DNA of 21,484 nt from an uncultured Rubellimicrobium sp. (GTDB lineage: Bacteria > Pseudomonadota > Alphaproteobacteria > Rhodobacterales > Rhodobacteraceae). The stretch spans positions 1 through 21,484 of the forward strand of contig CADCUU010000472.1 in the NCBI GenBank assembly GCA_902805995.1. Direction: 5' to 3'. Positions 14,250-21,484 of this stretch are shown piece after piece (the stretch's first letter is position 1; every line of letters begins with the position of its first letter). The notes beneath the pieces were generated by a model. It was not told the origin of the DNA. It saw nothing but the letters and a program-made list of their open reading frames with translations, and did no database searches. The translations under genes were made by a program, and so were the position numbers.

Positions 14250-15656
14250 ATGTGGATCCTGATTGGCGCCTTTCTGGCGCTTATGATCGTTGGGGTGCCG
14301 ATCGCGGTCTCCATGGCGACGGCATCAATCCTCTACATCCTGGTGTATGATGTGGTGCCCGACGTGATCGTCGCTCAGCGCATGATCGCCGGCGTCGAGA
14401 GTTTCCCGCTTATTGCGGTGCCGTTCTTTATCTTGGCCGGCAACCTCATGAATATCGCTGGCGTCACTGGTCGGATCTACGCCTTCGCGGTCGCGCTGGT
14501 CGGATGGATGAAGGGGGGGCTTGCCCAGGTCAACATCATCGGCTCCGTGGTGTTCTCCGGTATGTCCGGCACTGCCATCGCTGATGCCGCCGGCATCGGA
14601 ACGATCGAGATCAAAGCGATGCGGGACCACGGCTACAGCACCGAAGTCGCGGTGGGAGTGACAGCCGTCTCTGCCACGCTCGGGCCTATCATTCCGCCGT
14701 CGCTGCCCTTCGTGATCTACGGCATGATGGCTAACGTCTCTATCGGCGCGCTGTTTCTCGGCGGGCTGATCCCCGGCGCGGTGATGACGCTCCTGATGAT
14801 GGTGACGGTCGCGATCCTCGCCTACCGCAACGGCTGGGGTTCCGACGCCCCTTTCGAGTGGCAGAGGCTGTTCCGGGCCGCCCTCGAGGTCTTCGTCGTG
14901 GCTCTGTTCCCGCTTGTGGCATATCTCCTCCTTGCCGCCGGGCTGTCGCTGAACGTGGCGGTGATGGTGGCGCTCGTACTGCTGGTCGCGGCGGACTGGT
15001 ACTTCGACTTCGACGCGGTCATGGCGCTGATGACCCCCGTCATCCTGATCGGCGGCATGACGATGGGCTGGTTCACCCCGACGGAGGCGGCTGTCGCGGC
15101 GGTGCTCTGGTCGCTCTTCCTAGGGCTGGTGCGGTATCGCACGATGACCTTGCGCGCGCTTGTCAGGGCCAGCATGGACACGATTGAGACTACGGCCTCG
15201 GTCCTTTTCATCGTCACGGCCGCGTCGATCTTCGCCTGGCTCCTGACGGTCAGCCAAGCGGCGCAGCTCCTCTCAGCTTGGATCTTCACCCTGACGGACA
15301 CGCCTTGGGTCTTCCTGATCCTGGTGAATCTTCTCCTGCTGATCGTCGGCTGCTTCCTCGACACCATCGCCGCAATCACGCTTTTTGTGCCGATCCTGCT
15401 GCCGATCGCGACGCAGTTCGGCATCGATCCGATTCACTTCGGCCTAATCCTTACGCTCAATCTGATGATCGGCCTGCTGACGCCGCCGCTCGGCATGATC
15501 ATCTTCGTGCTTGCCCGCATATCTGGCATGTCGGTCGAGCGCACCACAATGGCGATCATGCCCTGGTTGGTTCCGCTGTTCGTTGCGCTGATAGCGATCA
15601 CCTTCATTCCTCAACTCACGCTGTGGCTTCCAGCTGCGGCGGGCATGATCAGATAA
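14250..15656 (+). CDS. dctM: TRAP transporter large permease, DctM family
   Basis: This is the large membrane subunit that carries the sodium-coupled transport path, 468 residues with about 12 transmembrane segments spread along the whole length. Family features include FFILAGNLMNIAGVTGRI (about 60-77), the discontinuous helix region GMSGTAIADAAGIGTIEIKA (about 103-122), LGPIIPPSLPFVIYG (about 147-161) and the C-terminal IGLLTPPLGMIIFVL (about 407-421). The ATG follows the dctQ stop closely with GGAGAG upstream. The gene is complete. The remnant of a Crp/Fnr regulator on the opposite strand begins right at its stop. Confidence 0.95.
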   Translation: MWILIGAFLALMIVGVPIAVSMATASILYILVYDVVPDVIVAQRMIAGVESFPLIAVPFFILAGNLMNIAGVTGRIYAFAVALVGWMKGGLAQVNIIGSVVFSGMSGTAIADAAGIGTIEIKAMRDHGYSTEVAVGVTAVSATLGPIIPPSLPFVIYGMMANVSIGALFLGGLIPGAVMTLLMMVTVAILAYRNGWGSDAPFEWQRLFRAALEVFVVALFPLVAYLLLAAGLSLNVAVMVALVLLVAADWYFDFDAVMALMTPVILIGGMTMGWFTPTEAAVAAVLWSLFLGLVRYRTMTLRALVRASMDTIETTASVLFIVTAASIFAWLLTVSQAAQLLSAWIFTLTDTPWVFLILVNLLLLIVGCFLDTIAAITLFVPILLPIATQFGIDPIHFGLILTLNLMIGLLTPPLGMIIFVLARISGMSVERTTMAIMPWLVPLFVALIAITFIPQLTLWLPAAAGMIR

Positions 15657-16050
15657 AATTACAATGGCGGCTCTGCGATCGCCCCATGAGCTTCAGGAAC
15701 CACAAAGGGTAGTACTCAACGAGCGCGTCGCAGTCATGGATGGCCAGAACGCCCTAGCCGAAAGTGATCAGGTCTCGCCCACGGAGCGCCCGGAGGGCGC
15801 TCTTGACGTGAACAGGCGCCAGGTCTGTCATCTCGCTCAGATTCGTCTGAGTGATAGCCAGAGGGTAGGACTTCCTCCGGGCACGGCCCACTAGCTCCTT
15901 GCGCAGCATGATCTCGCAAGAGAGATGCGCAGAAGTGGGTCGCGCCCGCCATGCCGAAACGGTGTTCGTTCTTTGTGCGGCGCCTGAGAACCTATAGAAG
16001 CAGCGGACCGCTCGCGGCCGCTCTGAGGTGAGCCAAGTTGGCGACGATGC
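15649..16050 (-). pseudogene. Broken Crp/Fnr-family transcriptional regulator (C-terminal part)
   Basis: On the minus strand the helix-turn-helix half of a Crp/Fnr regulator is clear: SCEIMLRKELVGRARRKSYP, then LAITQTNLSEMTDLAPVHVK, then SALRALRGRDLITFG (about 15920-15754). A TAG at 15751-15753 stops this frame, yet family-like sequence continues beyond it as GVLAIHDCDALVEYYPLWF. Upstream, near 15925-15950, the expected GRRDA..RISHL segment seems split between two frames (GGRDPLLRIS and LSCEI), which suggests an indel. The nucleotide-binding N-terminal domain is not recognisable, and only a weak trace (AQVASSPTWL) may remain near 16045. The gene therefore has at least one stop, a probable frameshift and a lost N-terminus. 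The upstream boundary is approximate. Confidence 0.72.
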
Positions 16051-16334
16051 CACTTGCGCTGATCTGCGGGCCGGCTCGATGGGCGAAGGCTGCGATTCAA
16101 ATGGCCCACCCCAGTCCGGACGCGAGGAACTTGATCGCACCGACGCTTCAAGCATCTCTCGTCCCTCGTCCAGAGAGGCAAAGCGCGGGACGCCGGTGGA
16201 CGAGATGGTTGCCTACCTCCCAACTTCTCCTTAGTTACGGCGGCTCTTCTCGTCGGGTGGCTAAAACGCTGGAATTGTGGCAAATTGCCATGTTAGGCAT
16301 CGAAGAATGACAGCGCGCCAGTAAGGAGAGCCTC
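16051..16334. other. Region upstream of the efflux gene without a supported gene
   Basis: No coding signal is convincing. It may contain the eroded N-terminal half of the Crp/Fnr remnant. A palindrome lies at 16278-16290 (separate entry), and AAGGAG at 16323-16328 is the ribosome site of the efflux gene. Confidence 0.4.
16278..16290. promoter_or_regulatory. Perfect palindrome TGGCAA-A-TTGCCA before the efflux gene, candidate operator
   Basis: The 13-bp sequence TGGCAAATTGCCA is a perfect odd-centred dyad that ends 44 bp before the GTG of the outer-membrane efflux gene. Its size and place fit an operator of a TetR- or MarR-type repressor, which often control efflux genes. No such regulator gene is in the window. 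Confidence 0.4.
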
Positions 16335-17687
16335 GTGACGAAACTTTCGATCATCGCTTTATTAAGCAGCGCTCTTCCTCTCATCGCCTGCTCGCCCGTA
16401 GGACCGGAGTTTCGTGGAGCCCAGGCAAGTGTTCCGGCCAGCTATGTGGAGGGTGGGGCCACGGTGGCCGGCGACCTGACGATGCTGCCGTGGTGGCGCG
16501 ATCTGCAGGATGCGCGCCTGACGTCGCTTCTGGAGCGAGGACTCGCACAGAGCTTGGACATTCAGGCCGCAATGGCCCGCGTTGCGGAAGCCGAAGCGAC
16601 CCTGCGAGGGACGGGCGGCGCAGATCTGGCCACGGGAGACTTGGTCGCCTCGGTGGTCCGCGTCGACTCGGAGGGTGCCTCAGCCAGCACGAGGTCGACG
16701 GCTGGCGTAAGCGGAAGCTTGGTGCTCGATCTGTTCGGCGGACGGCTCCGGCAGCAGCAGCAGGCTCAGGCTGAGCTGGACGCTCGCCGGTTCGACGTAG
16801 GTACAGCCCGTCTCGCCGTGCTGGCCAGTGTGGCGGGCAACTACATCGACGCCCGCTACTTCCAAGAAGCTCTGGCCCTGACGCGCCGCAGCATCGAGAC
16901 TCGCCGGCAGACGCTTGCCCTCGTTCAGGAGCAAAGAAACCTCGGCGAAGTCACCGAACTGGAGGTGGCGCAAGCGGAAGCTGGCCTAAACCTCGCACAG
17001 GCCGATCTTCCTGCTCTGGAGGCCGCGTTCCTCCGGGCCAACTACGCCATAGCCACGCTGCTGGCGGCCCAGGCAGGCCCGATCATCCAGATGATGACGG
17101 CAGGTGCTCCGCAACCGAACCCTCCGTCGAGCGACGCTGTCGGAGTTCCGGCGGACCTGCTTCGCAACCGCCCCGACGTGCGCGCCGCCGAGCGCGAGCT
17201 TGCTGCGGCCGTGTCCGCGGTGGGCGTCGCCGAGGCCGCTCTCTATCCGTCCATCAACCTTTCCGGGAATGTCACAGTCGGAGACTCCGAAAGCTGGAGC
17301 TTCGGCCCGACCCTCAGCATTCCGCTTCTGAACCGGCCGGTGCTGGCCGCGCGGCGTGATGCCGCTGTCGCACGTGTGCAGCAGGCTGAGATAGAGTGGC
17401 GCCGTACGGTGCTCGCCGCCGTCGAAGAGGTTCAATCCGCCCAGAGCACGTTTGCCCGAAGCCGGCAAAGACTGGCCGCGCAGCAGAGGGCGGTCGCTTC
17501 CTACACACAACTGGTAGACCTCTCGCGCGAGGCTTACCAGTTAGGAACAACGACGCTCTTCGCGCTGCTCGATGCCGAGCGATCTCTGGCGGATGCGCAG
17601 ATCTCAGCCGCTACCGCGCGGCGCGATGTGGCCGCCGACTGGCTGGCCTTGCAGATCGCGGCCGGGAAAGGCTGGGCCGTCAGGTAG
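16335..17687 (+). CDS. Outer-membrane efflux lipoprotein (NodT/OprM, TolC-like family)
   Basis: This 450-residue protein is the outer-membrane channel of an RND-type multidrug efflux system. The lipoprotein signal ends in LIACS, with Cys19 as the acylation site, and is followed by PVGPEF, as in OprM/CusC proteins. Two outer-membrane efflux repeats are visible. The first starts near PWWRDLQDARLTSLLERGL (53-71) and contains long heptad-like helices such as LALVQEQRNLGEVTELEVAQ. The second starts near VPADLLRNRPDVRAAERELA (266-285). The start is a GTG at 16335 with AAGGAG upstream. No inner-membrane pump or membrane-fusion protein lies next to it, so it must work with partners elsewhere or be a leftover of a lost operon. 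The gene itself is intact. Confidence 0.92.
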   Translation: MTKLSIIALLSSALPLIACSPVGPEFRGAQASVPASYVEGGATVAGDLTMLPWWRDLQDARLTSLLERGLAQSLDIQAAMARVAEAEATLRGTGGADLATGDLVASVVRVDSEGASASTRSTAGVSGSLVLDLFGGRLRQQQQAQAELDARRFDVGTARLAVLASVAGNYIDARYFQEALALTRRSIETRRQTLALVQEQRNLGEVTELEVAQAEAGLNLAQADLPALEAAFLRANYAIATLLAAQAGPIIQMMTAGAPQPNPPSSDAVGVPADLLRNRPDVRAAERELAAAVSAVGVAEAALYPSINLSGNVTVGDSESWSFGPTLSIPLLNRPVLAARRDAAVARVQQAEIEWRRTVLAAVEEVQSAQSTFARSRQRLAAQQRAVASYTQLVDLSREAYQLGTTTLFALLDAERSLADAQISAATARRDVAADWLALQIAAGKGWAVR

Positions 17688-17847
17688 GATCAGGACTCAT
17701 CGATTGGCTCTCCTGAGGTTGGCTGGCGTGGCTCAAACGCCCGAACTTCAGGGGTGATGATGAGGAACAGGCTGTAAGGCCGCCCACGCGGCAGGCACTC
17801 TCGGAGTAGATGTAGCCGTCCACCAAGGCGAGGACTCTCTCTGTCAT
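17680..17847 (-). pseudogene. Truncated universal stress protein (UspA) gene start
   Basis: The minus-strand frame from the ATG at 17847 begins MTERVLALVDGYIYSESACR, the typical first strand and helix of a UspA-type protein. It has a good ribosome site (GGAGAG) and starts 14 bp after the stop of the broken SulP gene. After about 22 codons the resemblance ends, and the remaining frame (LTACSSSSPLKFGRL...) is unlike the family, which normally has 140-280 residues. A one-base shift near 17785 restores a short family-like AWAA. The gene is therefore cut off shortly after its start, and the rest is missing from the window. SulP followed by Usp is a common pair in alphaproteobacteria. Confidence 0.65.
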
Positions 17848-17861
17848 GCCTCTCTCCTCGC

Positions 17862-19353
17862 CTATTGGGTCATGAACTTCTCGAGGGCAACGGGCTTGTC
17901 GTGCTGGCACAAGCGGTCGACGATGGTCCCGGAGGCCTCGTTCAGGCCGACGATCCGCACCTCAGCCTCATCACGGCCGAAATTCAGCACCGCCGTGTCG
18001 AGCGCCGCCACCGACGAGATGTCCCAGATATGCGCGCGGGAGACATCGATGGTGACCCGCTCCAGCGCCTCACGGGAGTCGAAGGCCCGCAGGAAGTCCT
18101 CTACGCTGGCGTAGAAGAGCTGGTCCTCGACCACGTAGGTCCTCTCGCGCCTGTCCGGGCTGAGGGTTAAGGTCACGCGGAGGAGTTGCGCGATCCTGGC
18201 GGCAAAGAACGCTCCCGAGAGCAGCACGCCCACCAGCACCCCGATAGCGAGGTTGTGCGTCCAGACCACGGTGGCGACGGTCGCAATCATCACAATGGAC
18301 GAGGAGGTCGGGTGCGTCCGGAGCGCCTTGAGCGACGACCAGGAGAAGGTGCCCACCGAGACCATGATCATGATGGCCACGAGAGCCGGCATGGGGATGC
18401 CTCTGACCCAGTCACCGAGGCCCACCACGAGGATTGGGAGAAATACCCCGGCCACGAAAGAGGACAGCCGTCCGCGCCCGCCTGACTTCACGTTGATCAT
18501 CGACTGCCCGATGATGGCGCAACCCGCCTTGCCGCCGATGAAGCCGGTGGCGAAGTTGGCGAGGCCTTGGCCGATGCACTCTGATCGCGGCTGGACGAGG
18601 TGTCGGTGAGCTCGTCCACGAGATTCTGGGTCATGAGGCTCTCCAGAAGCCCGACCACCGCCACGGCGGCGGAGAAAGGAAAGATGATGCGCAGCGTCCC
18701 GAAGGTGAGAGGCACGTCTGGAAGCAGGAACACGGGCAGCGTGTCCGGCAGTTCCCCCATGTCCTCCACCATGCGCACGTTCCGGCCCATGAGGAGCGTC
18801 AGTGCGGTCAGGACGAGGATGCTCACCAGCGGCGACGGGACCGCTTTCGTGAGGCGCGGGAAGAGGTAGATGATCGCAAGGCTCAGCACGACGAGCGGGT
18901 AGGTCAGAGGACCCACGCGAGACGGATCGAGTTCGGGCAGCTGGGCCATGAAGATCAGGATGGCGAGCGCGTTGACGAACCCGGTCATCACCGAGCGGGA
19001 CACGAAGCGCATGACCGTACCGAGCCGCAGGAGCCCCGCGCCGATTTGGAGCAGTCCCGCAAGCACGGTGGCGGCGGAGCAGGTATTCGAGCCCCTAGTC
19101 GCGAACGAGCGTGACCATCAGCACCGCCGTGGCGGCGGTGGCGGCCGAGATCATGCCGGGCCGCCCGCCCGCGATGGCGGTTGATGACCGCGATGGAAAA
19201 GGAGGCGTAGAGCCCCACCTTGGGGTCGACGCCGGCGATGATGGAGAAGGCGATCGCCTCGGGGATGAGGGCCAGCGCCACGACTTGCCCCGAAAGGAGG
19301 TCAGCGCGGATGTGGCCCAGCCATTCCTGGCGGTAGGCGGCCAGTGAAGTCAT
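17862..19353 (-). pseudogene. SulP-family anion transporter with STAS domain, broken by three frameshifts and a stop
   Basis: Joined across frames, this is a SulP (SLC26-like) anion permease of about 497 residues. Segment 1 starts [20 protein letters not shown] at 19353 and carries [20 protein letters not shown]. An extra base near 19182 shifts to a frame reading [18 protein letters not shown], which meets a TAG at 19095-19097. An extra C near 19077 leads into [16 protein letters not shown] and segment 2, through VVGLLESLMTQNLVDELTD. A missing base near 18580 then separates segment 3, which starts before MINVKSGGRGRLSSF and ends with a STAS domain (DVSRAHIWDISSVAALD). Gene order is otherwise complete. 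Several independent lesions argue for a true pseudogene, though sequencing error at single bases cannot be excluded. Such transporters move sulfate, bicarbonate or other anions. Confidence 0.85.
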
Positions 19354-19991
19354 TGGATGTCCAATGGCTGTCCCGGCCGGCGCTTGTAGAAAGGGCGTCA
19401 GGCTGCTTCGTCGTGGGACTTGTCGGTTGTCCGGCGGATTGGCGGCCGGAAGAGCCACCCGGAGTCTCACCGGGTCCAGTCGAATGCGGGCCTTCCAGGT
19501 CAAGGCGCTGGCAAGGAGCAACCCCCGAGAGACCTGCCGAACGTCCGACCTCCACAACCTGCTAACAGTCATGATCGTCACACTGTCTAGATGACCGCCT
19601 GCGGCGTCTTTTCTATCATCCTGTCACTTAGGGTGTACCCTAGAAGGGCAATCGCATCGGACATCTCCGTGCGTCCAAACAGGGTCATTTCTGGCGGTTT
19701 CGGACACCCATAAGTAGAAGCTTAGAGCCTTGTCGGACAAGGCAACCCGGTCGCGTACTCGTTACGGCACGAGGGGTCGCTTGTGCATCGGCTTGCGACG
19801 GCCAGCCTGCACCGCTTAGTTCCCTTCAGCGCGCCGCCCGCTCCGCAACCCTGAGCCGGCTCGCAGTTCTCGCTTCTTGCTCAAGCCCTGCACAGGCGCC
19901 TATCTCAGCTCAGGACCGTGGCATCGCCTTGATGAACGTCGTTGGTTAGAGCAGACGAGACAGATCGCAGCCGACGGAAGTTCCTCCTAAC
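19354..19991. other. Divergent intergenic region between the SulP remnant and the TauE/SafE permease
   Basis: No gene is supported in these 638 bp. The SulP frame is open upstream to 19581, but its residues look random. An inverted repeat lies at 19629-19642 (separate entry). TTGACC on the minus strand at 19503-19498 could be a -35 box for the SulP gene, but the element 17 bp downstream is a poor -10. A clear ribosome site for the permease is lacking, with GGAAG being the nearest purine-rich stretch. Confidence 0.4.
19629..19642. promoter_or_regulatory. Inverted repeat TAGGGT-GT-ACCCTA, candidate operator
   Basis: TAGGGT at 19629-19634 and ACCCTA at 19637-19642 form a perfect 6-bp dyad with a 2-bp centre. 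On the minus strand it lies in a 19-bp stretch between TTGCCC and TGACAG, the long-spacer arrangement of MerR-family promoters. No MerR gene is in the window, and the boxes are weak, so this is tentative. Confidence 0.25.
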
Positions 19992-20747
19992 ATGCACCTG
20001 ACCGACATAGCGTTGCTCAGCCTGTCCGGCTTCTTTGCAGGCATGATTAACGCCATCGCGGGTGGTGGCACGTTCCTGACCTTTGGCGCGCTGACGCTGG
20101 TTGGCCTGCCGCCGATCTCCGCCAATGCGACCTCCTCCATTACGCAGTTTCCCGGCTACGTCACCTCGACGCTCGCTTACTGGAGCGACCTCAAGCGGAT
20201 GTGGCGGAGCGCACTGCTGATGGGCGTCGTGTCCGCGATCGGTGCGGGTGTCGGCGCGTTGATCCTGCTGGCGCTGTCCAATCCATCCTTTCGGGCCATG
20301 GTACCTTGGTTGCTCCTTGCTGCGACGGCCCTCTTCGCCGCGGGACCTTGGCTCAGGCCAAAGGGCAAGGCGGTCACAACTACGCCAGAGAAGGCCACCC
20401 CCTTGGCCCTTGTGCTGCAGTTTCTCACGTCCATCTACGGCGGGTTCTTTGGCGCTGGCATGGGCGTGATGATGCTGGCCACGCTAGGCCTGACCCAGAG
20501 TGGCGACTACCACCGCCTGAACGCTCTAAAGAACCTATTCTCAATCATCATTGCGGCGGTGGCGGTCGTCGTCTTCGTCAGCGGCGGGGTCGTGGCCTGG
20601 CCTGAGGCTGTCGTAATGATCCCGGCCGTGGCGCTCGGGGGCTATGCCGGCGTTTGGACGGCCCGGCGGGTTCCGCAACTGGCCGTGCGCTTGGTCGTGA
20701 TCAGCATCGGCCTGCTCCTTGCAATCTACTATTTCGCGCAGGGCTAA
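19992..20747 (+). CDS. TauE/SafE-family (TSUP) membrane permease
   Basis: This 251-residue integral membrane protein belongs to the TSUP (DUF81) family, whose members export sulfite, sulfoacetate or other organosulfur anions. The N-terminal repeat starts with LSGFFAGMINAIAGGGTFLTF (9-29), and the second repeat has FLTSIYGGFFGAGMGVMMLATLG (about 144-166), the paired glycine-rich motifs of the family. About seven to eight transmembrane segments cover the length. A conserved LNALKNLFSIIIAAVAV stretch lies near 176-192. The ATG at 19992 is the first sensible start, although the ribosome site is poor. The nearby SulP remnant is another anion transporter, but no sulfur-metabolism enzyme is present to fix the substrate. 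Confidence 0.9.
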   Translation: MHLTDIALLSLSGFFAGMINAIAGGGTFLTFGALTLVGLPPISANATSSITQFPGYVTSTLAYWSDLKRMWRSALLMGVVSAIGAGVGALILLALSNPSFRAMVPWLLLAATALFAAGPWLRPKGKAVTTTPEKATPLALVLQFLTSIYGGFFGAGMGVMMLATLGLTQSGDYHRLNALKNLFSIIIAAVAVVVFVSGGVVAWPEAVVMIPAVALGGYAGVWTARRVPQLAVRLVVISIGLLLAIYYFAQG

Positions 20748-20976
20748 GCCGAGGGCGTCTCGACCGCGAGCAATGAGGACTGCACAGATCTGCTCTGGAC
20801 CTCAATGCACATAAAGCATCGACAGCAGTTCCCCCGAGCGAGCAGTGTCAGACCGACCAGATGCAAGGGTCCTGCTTGATCGGACCGTCCACCAAACGTT
20901 CGGTCACTGTTGGCGAAGTCGGAGTCGGTTGAGGCCACCGGGCGTTGTGGTTGCGGCTCTGAAGGGAGTCGCACCC

Positions 20977-21484
20977 ATGTCTTTGCTCTGCACCGTGTCG
21001 TTCGGCTGTTCCTGCACAGACTGAGCTCGTCGCTCGAGCGGCGTTCCAGCTCGGGAATGTCTACCTGATGCTGCGTGACGAGCTTGGTCCCCTGTTCGAT
21101 GATGCGGCCTTCTGCGACCTCTATCCCGCCCTCGGCCAGCCAGCCTACGCGCTGTAGCGCCTGGCGCTTCCTCACGCTGATGCAGTTTCGCGAGGGTTTG
21201 TCCGACCGGCAAGCCACCGAGGCGGTGCGGACACGGATCGGCTGGAAGTACCTGCTCGCGCTCGATCTGGCCGACCCGGGCTTCGACCACAGCGTCCCGC
21301 GCGAGTTTCGCGCCCACCTTCTCGAACACCAAGCCGGTGAGCGACTGCTCGCCCGCGTGCTGGAAGCTGGGCTTCTCAAGGCGCGAGGCAGACAGCGCAC
21401 CGACAGCAGGCATGTGCTGGCCGCCGCGCGTGACCTGAACCGGGTCGAGCTGCGGGCCGAGACTCTGCGTGCCGCCCTGAACGC
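20977..21484 (+). pseudogene. IS1182-type transposase, damaged and cut by the window end
   Basis: The + strand encodes the N-terminal part of an IS1182-family transposase across three frames. A start at 20977 (MSLLCTVSF) has GGGAG upstream. After a frame change near 21005 the sequence reads VPAQTELVARAAFQLGNVYL and LRDELGPLFDDAAFCDLYP, and reaches a TAG at 21155-21157 where family members usually have Trp. A second shift near 21167 gives LMQFREGLSDRQATEAVRTR, IGWKYLLALDLADPGFDHSV and GLLKARGRQRTDSRHVLAAA, open to the window edge. The GRQRTDS block leads into the start of the DDE catalytic core. Three lesions in about 200 bp show a dead copy. The left inverted repeat should lie in 20748-20976 but could not be recognised without the right end. 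Confidence 0.8.

Noticed and set aside
15784..15802. 8-bp stem with GGA loop as terminator of the TRAP operon
   Set aside because: It lies inside the Crp/Fnr remnant, where the Ala-Leu-Arg-Ala-Leu-Arg codons generate the inverted repeat, and no T-run follows.
20744..21413. Minus-strand open frames of 218 and 169 codons at the right edge
   Set aside because: They are antisense to the IS1182-type transposase remnant, which is the frame with clear family motifs.

Overview
The window looks like GC-rich alphaproteobacterial DNA, most likely from the Rhodobacterales or a close relative. That guess rests on the pqqBCDE order, a three-component TRAP transporter, an FMN lactate dehydrogenase, an L-idonate dehydrogenase and a SulP/UspA pair typical of that group. 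It is an inference from gene content, not a proven placement. No tRNA, rRNA, CRISPR array or replication origin was seen.

Region by region. (1) Positions 1-3889, + strand: the end of a PQQ biosynthesis operon (pqqB cut by the window edge, then pqqC, pqqD, pqqE), closed by a proline iminopeptidase-like hydrolase whose start overlaps the pqqE stop. (2) Positions 3886-4880: a decayed minus-strand gene of unknown family whose stop overlaps the iminopeptidase stop, then a leader without a gene. (3) Positions 4881-9051, + strand: an OmpR-type response regulator, its histidine kinase and an exported serine hydrolase of the class C beta-lactamase family, which look like one cassette. (4) Positions 9348-11985, minus strand: an FMN-dependent L-lactate dehydrogenase-like protein and an L-idonate 5-dehydrogenase-like zinc enzyme. 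(5) Positions 12596-15656, + strand: a DctP-DctQ-DctM TRAP transporter divergent from the idonate dehydrogenase, so regions 4 and 5 together suggest uptake and oxidation of a hydroxy or sugar acid. (6) Positions 15649-16334: a broken Crp/Fnr regulator on the minus strand. (7) Positions 16335-17687, + strand: an outer-membrane efflux lipoprotein without its pump. (8) Positions 17680-19353, minus strand: a SulP anion transporter broken by three frameshifts and a stop, followed by a truncated universal stress protein. (9) Positions 19992-20747, + strand: a TauE/SafE-type permease. (10) Positions 20977-21484, + strand: a damaged IS1182-type transposase running off the window.

From position 3886 onward, intact catabolic and transport operons alternate with at least five broken genes. 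This suggests a chromosome flank or secondary replicon under weak selection and with past insertion-sequence activity. I found no clearly new defence or biosynthetic system. The less ordinary signals are the peptidase attached to the PQQ operon, the two-component/serine-hydrolase cassette, and several well-formed dyad elements: a 13-bp hairpin at 9207-9236, direct repeats at 12506-12533, and a palindrome at 16278-16290.
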